Assembly: GCF_001025155.1 (NCBI RefSeq)
Contig: NZ_AP012322.1
Location: 1,674,001 to 1,738,000 of the forward strand
DNA from: Bifidobacterium angulatum DSM 20098 = JCM 7096
GTDB lineage: Bacteria; Actinomycetota; Actinomycetes; Actinomycetales; Bifidobacteriaceae
Direction: 5' to 3'
DNA: 64,000 nt
In this document: one piece after another, positions 18,556 through 25,718 of the stretch
Numbering within the stretch: the first letter of the stretch is position 1
Layout: each line of letters opens with the position of its first letter
Position numbers and translations under genes: made by a program
The notes under the pieces: model-generated
What the model was told of the DNA's origin: nothing
Databases searched by the model: none
What the model saw: the letters and a program-made list of their open reading frames with translations, nothing else

Positions 18556-21282
18556 TCACACGCGCTCGGAGGCTTCCTCCGTGGCGGCCTCGCCCTCACG
18601 CTCCACGCGAATCTTGTGGCCTTCGGCCTGAGAGACGCCATAGTACGCGGCCACGGCGATGTCCTTCATATCGTTGATCAGCGGGATACGCGGATTCGCC
18701 GGGGTGCACTGATCCTCGTAGGCACGCATGCCGGCCTGATCGAGGATGGACCAGAAGAAGTCCTCGTCCACACCACACTCCTGGAAGCTCTTGTTCATGC
18801 CGAGCTTGTTGTCGCGGTAATCCTCGACGGCCTTCGCCAGGTTCTCCACACCTTCGGCCGGGGTCTTGCCCGGGTCGACACCCAGGTTCTTGGCAATCTC
18901 CTGGTAGCGTTCCGGCGCGATGTACTTGTTGTACTTCGGCCAGGAGGTGGGTTCCTCAGGAATCTGGCCGTTGTAACGGATCACGTACGGAAGCAGGATG
19001 GAGTTGGTGCGGCCGTGGGCGATGTGCAGCAGCGCGCCCAGCGTGTGGGCCATGCCATGGCACATGCCGAGGAAAGCGGAGCCGAAGGCCATGCCAGCCA
19101 TGGTGGCGGCGTTGTGCATCTTCTCCTGGGCGTTGGTCTTAGCCAAGCCTGGCTCACCGTTGACGGATTCCGCCAGATTGTCCCATACCAGCTTGGCCGC
19201 GTGCAGCGCCATGGCGTCGGTGAAGTCGTTGGCGTACACGGACACATAGGCTTCGAAGGAGTGGGTCAGAGCGTCGAAGCCAGCGTCGGAAGCCAGCTTG
19301 CGCGGCTGGGTGCGTGCCAGCACCGGGTCGACGATGGCCACGGACGGAGTCAGCGCATAATCGGTGATCGGGTATTTGTAGCCGGTCTTGTGATCGGTGA
19401 TCACGGCGAACGGCGTGACTTCGGAACCGGTGCCGGAGGAGGTCGGAATGCACACCAGCTTGGCCTTCTCGCCCAGCGGCGGGATCTTGAAGGCGCGCTT
19501 GCGGATATCGAAGAACTTCTCGCGCACATCGGAGAAGGCGATTTCCGGGTGCTCGTACAGCAGCCACATGATCTTCGCGGCGTCCATCGGGGAGCCGCCG
19601 CCGACCGCGATGATGGTATCCGGCTCGAACTCCTCGCGCATCATCGCCGCGCCCTTCTCGACGGTGTCGACGGAAGGCTCCGGCTCGACGTAGTCGATGA
19701 TACGGAAGGTGACGCGATTGTCGCGCGCACGCAGCTGGTCGATGATCTTATCGACGATGCCGAGCTGTTCCATCACCTTGTCGCACACGATGACGGCCTT
19801 CTCGATGCCGTACATGTCGCGCAGGTATTTGATGGCATTCGGCTCGAAATAGGTCTTGGCCGGGATCTTGAACCACTGCATGTTGTTGTTCCTCCGAGCA
19901 ATGCGCTTGATGTTGATGAGGTTGACGGCCTGCACGTTGCCGGAAACCGAGTTGCCGCCGTAGGAGCCGCAGCCCAGCGTGAGCGACGGGGCGATGGAGT
20001 TGTAGATATCGCCGATGCCGCCAAGAGAGCTCGGCTGGTTCCAGATGATGCGGCATGCGTGCATGCGCAGACCGTATTCACGGACCAGATCCTCGTTGTT
20101 GGTGTGGATGGCGGCGGTATGGCCAGCACCGAGCTTAAGCATGGTCTCGCACATCTCGAAGGCCTGCTCCTTGTTGTCGGCCTTCAGCACGGCCTGCACC
20201 GGGGCGAGCTTCTCGTGGGTCAGCGGCTCGTCGTCGGAGACCTCCTTGCATTCCGCGGCCAGAATGGTGGCGTCGGCCGGAATCTCGAAGCCTGCGGCCT
20301 TGGCGATGAACTGCGGGGATTTGCCCGGCACCACGGAGTTCAGCTTCGGGGTCTGGCCGCTGCCTGCCACGCAGCCGAACATGTACTGCTCGAGCTTGGC
20401 CTTCTCTTCCTTGTTGACGAAGTATGCCTTGCGGAGCTTGAGCTCCTTGATGAGGTCCTTGTAGATGTCTTTGTGGGCGATGATCGCCTGTTCGGTGGCG
20501 CAGATCATGCCGTAGTCGAAGTGCTTGGACAGCACCAGGTCGTTGGCGGCGCGGACGATGTCCACATCCTTGTCGACGTATGCCGGCGCGTTACCGGCGC
20601 CGACGCCGAGGGCGGGCTTGCCGGAGGAGTATGCGGCCTTGACCATGCCCGGGCCGCCGGTGGCGAGGATGGTGGCGATGCCATCATGCTTCATCAGGGC
20701 GCCGGTTGCCTCGATGGAAGGATGCTCGATCCACTGGATGCAGTTCTCGGGGGCGCCTGCCTCGATGGCGGCGTCGCGTACGATCTTGGCGGCGGCCACG
20801 GAACAGTTCTGGGCGCCCGGATGGAAGCCGAAGATGATGGGGCAACGGGTCTTCAGTGCGATCAGGGACTTGAAGATGGCGGTGGAAGTCGGGTTGGTGA
20901 CCGGGGTGACACCGGCGACCACGCCGACAGGCTCGGCGACCTCGTCGATGCCCAGCACATCGTCTTCGCGGATGATGCCGACGGTCTTCTGGCCGGCCAT
21001 GTAATGGGTGACGTGCTCGCAGGCGAAGATATTCTTGGTGGCCTTGTCCTCGACCAGACCACGGTGGGTCTCGTCCACGGCCATCTTGGCGAGTACCAAA
21101 TGCTTGTTCAGCGCCGCCACGGAGGCCTTGGCGACGATATGGTCGACCTGCTTCTGGTCGAGCTTTTCGAATTCGACGAGAGCCTTCTGGCCCTTGGCCA
21201 CGAGTGCGTCCACTTCAGCTTCGGCTGCGGCGAGCTTTTCTTCCGGAGCCGGCTTCGCTGCGCTGTTCTTAGTCTCTGCCAC
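18556..21282 (-). CDS. adhE: Bifunctional acetaldehyde-CoA/alcohol dehydrogenase
   Basis: 908 aa from a GTG start (21280-21282), chosen because it has a GAGGAGG ribosome binding site; longer readings lack one. AdhE reduces acetyl-CoA to acetaldehyde and then ethanol, regenerating NAD+ in the bifid shunt. The N-terminal half (to about residue 440) is a CoA-acylating aldehyde dehydrogenase with the catalytic Cys in GMICATEQ. The C-terminal half is an iron-dependent alcohol dehydrogenase with GGGSPMDAAK and iron-ligand motifs (DALTHSFEAYVS, GMCHGMAHTLGALLHIAHG). A 20-bp operator-like palindrome lies upstream (21360-21379). AdhE typically forms spirosomes. Confidence 0.98.
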   Translation of the reverse strand: MAETKNSAAKPAPEEKLAAAEAEVDALVAKGQKALVEFEKLDQKQVDHIVAKASVAALNKHLVLAKMAVDETHRGLVEDKATKNIFACEHVTHYMAGQKTVGIIREDDVLGIDEVAEPVGVVAGVTPVTNPTSTAIFKSLIALKTRCPIIFGFHPGAQNCSVAAAKIVRDAAIEAGAPENCIQWIEHPSIEATGALMKHDGIATILATGGPGMVKAAYSSGKPALGVGAGNAPAYVDKDVDIVRAANDLVLSKHFDYGMICATEQAIIAHKDIYKDLIKELKLRKAYFVNKEEKAKLEQYMFGCVAGSGQTPKLNSVVPGKSPQFIAKAAGFEIPADATILAAECKEVSDDEPLTHEKLAPVQAVLKADNKEQAFEMCETMLKLGAGHTAAIHTNNEDLVREYGLRMHACRIIWNQPSSLGGIGDIYNSIAPSLTLGCGSYGGNSVSGNVQAVNLINIKRIARRNNNMQWFKIPAKTYFEPNAIKYLRDMYGIEKAVIVCDKVMEQLGIVDKIIDQLRARDNRVTFRIIDYVEPEPSVDTVEKGAAMMREEFEPDTIIAVGGGSPMDAAKIMWLLYEHPEIAFSDVREKFFDIRKRAFKIPPLGEKAKLVCIPTSSGTGSEVTPFAVITDHKTGYKYPITDYALTPSVAIVDPVLARTQPRKLASDAGFDALTHSFEAYVSVYANDFTDAMALHAAKLVWDNLAESVNGEPGLAKTNAQEKMHNAATMAGMAFGSAFLGMCHGMAHTLGALLHIAHGRTNSILLPYVIRYNGQIPEEPTSWPKYNKYIAPERYQEIAKNLGVDPGKTPAEGVENLAKAVEDYRDNKLGMNKSFQECGVDEDFFWSILDQAGMRAYEDQCTPANPRIPLINDMKDIAVAAYYGVSQAEGHKIRVEREGEAATEEASERV

Positions 21283-21359
21283 TGTAGGATCCTCCTCTAA
21301 TAGAGATCTGAAACGTGGTGCGTTATTCCCTAACGCTGATTGCCGCAATGCAGCAGTCC

Positions 21360-21379
21360 TGTCACGGCGACCCGTGACA
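21360..21379. promoter_or_regulatory. Perfect palindromic operator candidate upstream of adhE
   Basis: TGTCACGG-N4-CCGTGACA, a perfect 8-bp inverted repeat about 80 nt upstream of the adhE GTG, with an additional TGTGAC half-site nearby at ~21393. The half-sites resemble CRP/FNR-type boxes but the spacing differs from the canonical TGTGA-N6-TCACA. It is a plausible binding site for a redox or catabolite regulator of adhE; the cognate regulator is unknown. Confidence 0.5.
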
Positions 21380-21651
21380 TTCTCGAATCGCCTGTGACCT
21401 GCCCCACAATATACATGAATGTCTACACCTTTTCACACTCTACGCGGGTTGTGTGTTTCATGTTCGTTATTGATGCATTGATGTGTAATTGCGAACTTTT
21501 TTTGCAAGAAATCATGTTCATTTTAATGATTTTGAGCGTTTTTGTTAGTTTCTACACAGAAGCAAACATGACATATACCCTATTTTCGAAAGTAGTTTTG
21601 TAAAATTAGTATCACATAACGCCTGAATCATACACACTTTACACAACAGGC

Positions 21652-21751
21652 TTTCTAAAAGCGGGGAAAATACTTGGAATTCCAAGGTAATCACGCACGG
21701 AAAATACTGAAGGCAATTACTGCGACCGACTTGCCCGACATTTCTAAAAGC
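21652..21751. promoter_or_regulatory. Palindrome and direct repeats upstream of the ROK regulator
   Basis: A 14-bp perfect palindrome CTTGGAATTCCAAG (21673-21686) is flanked by two identical TTTCTAAAAGC repeats (21652-21662 and 21741-21751). All lie within 150 bp upstream of the ROK gene in an AT-rich stretch (roughly 21470-21760) that contrasts with the surrounding GC-rich genes. They could be operators for autoregulation. The rest of the 21283-21796 gap shows no gene I can support. Confidence 0.4.
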
Positions 21752-21796
21752 CTTTTGATAAAGTGGGGTTCAGACACGCAACGGAAGGAACCAACG

Positions 21797-22930
21797 ATGA
21801 GTTCACCCTCGACCACCATTAAAACCGCAAACCGACAGGCCATCATCAGCCATCTGTATCATCATGGCCCGCAGACCAAACAGATGCTCGAACGTGAGCT
21901 CGGCCTGAGTCTGCCCACCATCACACAGAATCTGCGCACCCTCACCGACGAGGGGCTGGTCGAGCAGGGCGAGCCGATGGACTCAACCGGTGGACGCAAG
22001 GCACAGACCTTCGTGTTCAAAGCGCAATCCCACGCGGCAATCGGCATCACCATGCGAACAAACGCCATCACCATGGTGGCGGTGGATCTTTACGGCAACG
22101 TCATTATGCGCAGGCGCAAACGCGCAACATACTGCAACGACAGCGATTACTACGATATGGTCGGCGACCTGGTCACGGAATTCGCCGGTAAGGTCGTACG
22201 GTCCGGCAGCGAGGTGCTCGGCGTCGCCTATTCCATGCAAGGTATCATCTCCGCCGATGGTACAGCCATTACCTTCGGCAAGATCATGAGCAACACCGGG
22301 CTCACACTGGAAAAGCTCACCCGTCACATCGAACTGCCGGCCATTATGATCCACGATTCCGACGCCTCCGCCATGGCCGAACTGTGGTTCGACCATACGA
22401 TACGCGACGCGGTATGCGTATATCTGGAACGCAGGCCGGGCGGCGCCGTCATCGTCAACGGCTCCCTATACCAGGGCCCGAACCTGAGCAACGGCACCAT
22501 CGAACATATGTGCCTTGTGCCTGGAGGACGAATCTGCTACTGCGGCCAGCGCGGCTGCGTGGACACCTACTGCTCCCCCGAGGCGCTGGCCATCGACGGG
22601 GAAAGCCTATCGGGATTCTTCTCAGTACTGGCGCAAGGCGAGCCTGAGCACAGGCAGCGATACGGGGAATGGATGGACCATGTAGCACAGGCCATTGCCA
22701 ATATTCGCGCCGTATTCTCCGGAGACATCATTATCGGCGGCGAGGCATCGCAGTACCTGGATGACGACGCCATTACGGATCTCAAACGTCGCGTGGAGGC
22801 CCTCAGCCCATTCCATTCCGAGCATTTCTCGCTACGCAAAAGCAGGTGCACTGACGATCAGAACATCATCGGCGCGGCATTGCGTTTCGTGCAGTCCTAT
22901 GTGACCGATATCTGCAATACGGAAGTCTGA
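21797..22930 (+). CDS. ROK-family transcriptional regulator
   Basis: 377 aa from the ATG at 21797, which has a GGAAGGA ribosome binding site 6 nt upstream; an earlier in-frame ATG lacks one. Residues ~10-60 are a winged helix-turn-helix (LERELGLSLPTITQNLRTLT). Residues ~80-370 form the ROK sugar-kinase-like fold. The ROK zinc site is intact: His237 and Cys247, Cys249, Cys254 and Cys259 (CYCGQRGC...C). Such proteins usually repress sugar-use genes and are relieved by a sugar ligand. The neighbours suggest control of adhE or the polyol dehydrogenase region, which is only inference. The kinase ATP-binding signature is weak, so it is a regulator rather than a kinase. Confidence 0.85.
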   Translation: MSSPSTTIKTANRQAIISHLYHHGPQTKQMLERELGLSLPTITQNLRTLTDEGLVEQGEPMDSTGGRKAQTFVFKAQSHAAIGITMRTNAITMVAVDLYGNVIMRRRKRATYCNDSDYYDMVGDLVTEFAGKVVRSGSEVLGVAYSMQGIISADGTAITFGKIMSNTGLTLEKLTRHIELPAIMIHDSDASAMAELWFDHTIRDAVCVYLERRPGGAVIVNGSLYQGPNLSNGTIEHMCLVPGGRICYCGQRGCVDTYCSPEALAIDGESLSGFFSVLAQGEPEHRQRYGEWMDHVAQAIANIRAVFSGDIIIGGEASQYLDDDAITDLKRRVEALSPFHSEHFSLRKSRCTDDQNIIGAALRFVQSYVTDICNTEV

Positions 22931-23139
22931 CGGCCACTGTCAGGAACTGGGAATGGTTTTGATGGCGGAGCGGATGGAGTCCATGCCGGCCCCATCGCTG
23001 AGACGCCTGGCGAAAGCGCAACCGCCGCCAATCCCATTATCGCAATCATGCCCACCGGACTTTCCGCATTCAACAGTCATCAACCTCAACCGCATGCAGA
23101 ACCCTCATACCATACACGCGCAAAGCCGCATGATATATA

Positions 23140-23198
23140 AACGGCGAGGGGTGTGCCTCCATCCGATTTCCATGAATGAAGACACGCCCCTCGCCGTT
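23140..23198. terminator. Terminator between the ROK gene and the VOC gene
   Basis: A 16-bp stem with one wobble/mismatch (23140-23155 and 23183-23198) and a long 27-nt loop, placed between the convergent ROK and VOC genes. It may serve both directions; the AT-rich TTATATATC follows on the minus strand. Confidence 0.65.
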
Positions 23199-23212
23199 AT
23201 CCAGTAACAGAC

Positions 23213-23611
23213 TCAGACGATCTGGCAGAACTCGATGGTCTCGCCGTTCGGCCCGTACACATTGAAGTAGCGGATGCCATGCTCCCAGAAGCTGTCGATG
23301 TGCTGAATCTCGGTGTCTTTGAAGTTCAGACCGAGTTCCTTGGCGTTCTCGAATGCCGCTTCGATGTCCGGAGTATCGAATGCCCAATGGTTGATGGCGC
23401 CAGTGGTCATCGGCGCAGGCTCGCCCTCCCACGTCTCGATGGTCAGATGGCCGTAACGCAGGAATGCACAGCGGTTCTCGCCATTATGAAAGATGCCGGC
23501 CACTTCGAATCCGAGCTTCTTGGTGTAGAACTCGATGGTCTCGTCGAGATCCCTGGCGATCATGCCGGAATGCTGCAGATCAGTGGTGAATGCGGTCATG
23601 GGTTTGCTCAT
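23213..23611 (-). CDS. VOC-family protein (glyoxalase/dioxygenase-like)
   Basis: 132 aa from the ATG at 23609-23611, with AAAGGAG 7-8 nt upstream. The vicinal-oxygen-chelate fold is clear: H14 in LQHSGMIARDL, then FYTKKLGFEV, TIETWEG, INHWAFD and the C-terminal YGPNGETIEFCQIV. The positions of His14, the HLTIE glutamate, the NHW histidine and the IEF glutamate match VOC metal ligands. Lactoylglutathione-lyase-like annotation would be common, but the substrate cannot be read from sequence. It is downstream of a decayed polyol permease and may have belonged to the same sugar/polyol locus. Confidence 0.85.
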   Translation of the reverse strand: MSKPMTAFTTDLQHSGMIARDLDETIEFYTKKLGFEVAGIFHNGENRCAFLRYGHLTIETWEGEPAPMTTGAINHWAFDTPDIEAAFENAKELGLNFKDTEIQHIDSFWEHGIRYFNVYGPNGETIEFCQIV

Positions 23612-23719
23612 GATGGTTCTCCTTTGAAGTAATTGAAATAAATATAACGAATATGCCTTGCACACGCCCCGGCGCAACGCCGTACAGCCTGCCGATCATC
23701 GGTATTCTATTGCGCGGAA

Positions 23720-24294
23720 TCAGTCAGCTTCCGCCCCCTGCCCCGCCGACTTGATGCGGTGACCATGCTCATCGAACCCGGGCTGCTTCGGGCGGATGAA
23801 CAGCGTGAGCACGAACGCCAGCACATACAGCGCAGCATAGGTCCAGCACACACCGCCATAGCCGATGGTCGGCAGCAGTATGGTCGCGATACCGGGACCG
23901 GCGAATGTGGTGAGACCCGCGGCAAGGTTATACGCGGACAATGCGGCACCCTGCCTGCCTTCGCCTGCGTACAGCGTCATGATGGTCGGCAACGACGAGA
24001 AGGCACAGGTGCCGATGCCCACAATGATCGCAGCAATAATCATCATCAGCGCATTCGCGCGCCGAACATCTCGGCAAGTACGCCGGCAGACCACCCGCCG
24101 AATGCCGCGAACAAGCCGTATACGGTGGTGACCAGCAGCGACGCCTGGGACGAGGTGAATCCCTGATCCACCATGAACTTGGACAGGAAGGTGAGTTCGA
24201 AACCATCACCGGTCATGAAAATCGCGACGGCCAAAAAGCCGAGCATCAGTACACGAGGAACGCCGAGACGCTCAAGCACCCTAATCATTTGCAA
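23720..24294 (-). pseudogene. Decayed MFS polyol permease (internal deletion and frameshift)
   Basis: Two overlapping frames encode the two ends of one major-facilitator transporter of the CsbX/DalT/RbtT polyol type. The first ~80 residues (24294 down to ~24055; LGFLAVAIFMTGDGFELTFL... through WSAGVLAEMFGAR) are the N-terminal helices. A second frame (from ~24060 to 23720; GTCAFSSLPTIMTLYAGEGR... ending in FIRPKQPGFDEHGHRIK) is the C-terminal end. Together they are only ~190 residues of an expected ~400. The middle membrane segments are missing, and the join near 24050-24060 is out of frame. It lies next to the zinc polyol dehydrogenase, its likely former partner. Confidence 0.75.
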
Positions 24295-24412
24295 TAACCC
24301 CCACTCGACTTTCGCTCAACACCGAGGAAGCCGCTTCATAATACACACATTGTAACGAGCTGGGGATGCCGCAGCCCCTTTGCCGCAGCACCCGGTATGG
24401 ACGGGGATGGAT

Positions 24413-24447
24413 GGCCGCCGCACCAGAGAGCACAATTTGCGGCGGCC
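24413..24447 (-). terminator. Hairpin after the zinc dehydrogenase
   Basis: A 10-bp perfect GC-rich stem (24413-24422 and 24438-24447) just after the dehydrogenase stop on the minus strand. No U-run follows, so termination efficiency is uncertain. Confidence 0.5.
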
Positions 24448-24490
24448 TTGCAATACCACTGACGAATTGACCTTACAGGGTCACATCGCC

Positions 24491-25495
24491 TCACTTGCCA
24501 ACTTTGACGACGGCCTTGGAAACACCGGTGATCTTACCTTCGAGGAAGTCCTGCACCTCTTCGAGCTTGAGCTCATGGCTGATGAGCCCGCCGATATTCA
24601 TCTTGCCGGAGGAGACCAGCGAGATGGCATCACGGAAGGTCAGCGGGTTGATGAAGGAGCCCCGGATGGTGAGCTGCTTCTTGTAGATGTCGTAGGTGTT
24701 CATCTCGAAGTGGGCCTCCTGCGGACCGACTCCGAACATCAGCACCTGCGCACCCTTGCTGGCTGCGGCGACGGCCTGAGCCTGCGTGGTCGGCAGGCCG
24801 ACCGCCTCGACGATGACATCGTAGGAGTCCGCCGGAATCTGCTCACGCGTGGTGTTGTAGGTTTCGCTCACACCGAACTGCTCCTTGTTGCGCTGCAGCT
24901 TTTCATCGAAGATGCCGGCAAGATCGACCTGATGCACACCATAGGCCTGCAGCAGCTGGGCGAAGATCTGCCCCATGAAGCCGTCGCCGATCACCAGCGC
25001 CTTCTGATACGGGCGCAGCTTGAGCAGGTCGAGACCATGCACTGCGCAAGACACCGGTTCGATGGCCGCAGCATCGCGTAGGGAGACATTGTCGGGCAGC
25101 TTGTAGACCACGGACGCAGGTGCAGTGAACTGTTCGGCAAGGCCACCGTTACGGGTGACACCAACGGCGCTCAGATGATCGCAAAGCTCCGGACGCTGGG
25201 TCAGGCAGAACTCGCACTGGCCGCAGTAGATATTCGGGTCGACGGCTACGCGATCGCCCACCTTGACGTTGGTCACCGCGGAACCGACCGCGGCCACAAC
25301 GCCGGAGTTCTCATGACCAAGCACGATTGGCGGGACTGCGGATGCGGAACCCGGACGGCCTGCATACAGATCGTGATCCGTGCCGCATACGCCGGCATAC
25401 GCCGTGTTGATCAGTACTTCATTCGGAAGAATCTCCGGGGTATCCAGATCCTGGATCTCGAATTCCTTCACACCAGTGAGCACCAGAGCCTTCAT
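24491..25495 (-). CDS. Zinc-dependent polyol/sorbitol-type dehydrogenase
   Basis: 334 aa, medium-chain dehydrogenase/reductase. Catalytic zinc ligands are Cys37, His61 and Glu62 (GVCGTDHDL, LGHENSG). The structural zinc cysteines are Cys91, Cys94, Cys97 and Cys105. The GDGFMGQIFAQLL region forms the nucleotide-binding fold. Closest in character to sorbitol, L-iditol or arabitol(-phosphate) dehydrogenases that oxidise polyols with NAD(P)+. Substrate choice is not certain. AAAGGAAC before the ATG is a good ribosome binding site. The adjacent permease is a pseudogene, so the enzyme may be orphaned. Confidence 0.85.
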   Translation of the reverse strand: MKALVLTGVKEFEIQDLDTPEILPNEVLINTAYAGVCGTDHDLYAGRPGSASAVPPIVLGHENSGVVAAVGSAVTNVKVGDRVAVDPNIYCGQCEFCLTQRPELCDHLSAVGVTRNGGLAEQFTAPASVVYKLPDNVSLRDAAAIEPVSCAVHGLDLLKLRPYQKALVIGDGFMGQIFAQLLQAYGVHQVDLAGIFDEKLQRNKEQFGVSETYNTTREQIPADSYDVIVEAVGLPTTQAQAVAAASKGAQVLMFGVGPQEAHFEMNTYDIYKKQLTIRGSFINPLTFRDAISLVSSGKMNIGGLISHELKLEEVQDFLEGKITGVSKAVVKVGK

Positions 25496-25512
25496 GATTG
25501 TTCCTTTCGTCA

Positions 25513-25528
25513 GCGAAAGCGTTTCTGC
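25513..25528. promoter_or_regulatory. LacI/cre-like operator candidate
   Basis: GCGAAAGCGTTTCTGC lies 18-33 nt upstream of the dehydrogenase start, with GAAA/TTTC arms around a GCG centre. The central CG and A/T arms resemble LacI-family operators, but symmetry is imperfect and the match is short. Confidence 0.3.
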
Positions 25529-25705
25529 ACCTTGCGGATATAACGGTTATTGTCCGGCAGTTCGTTCTGCCTGATGTCCTTCAGCATACATTCTTTTATC
25601 CTGTTTTGCAAATCTGTTTTCTTAAAGTATTTTTCATAAATGGTTTTGTCGGCGCGTCGCGCGAACCAATCACCTGGCGATGCAGTACCTAACGACCAAC
25701 CCACT

Positions 25706-25711
25706 TACAAT
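25706..25711 (+). promoter_or_regulatory. -10 box of a likely leaderless glgX promoter
   Basis: TACAAT ends exactly 7 nt before the glgX ATG at 25719, which would place transcription start on or next to the A of ATG. No Shine-Dalgarno sequence fits this start. No clear -35 hexamer is visible. Confidence 0.5.
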
Positions 25712-25718
25712 GAGAGGT

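Noticed and set aside
18547..21300. A 917-aa plus-strand frame opposite adhE
   Set aside because: Shadow of adhE codon bias; the translation is low-complexity His/Gly/Val-rich and has no start signal or homology.
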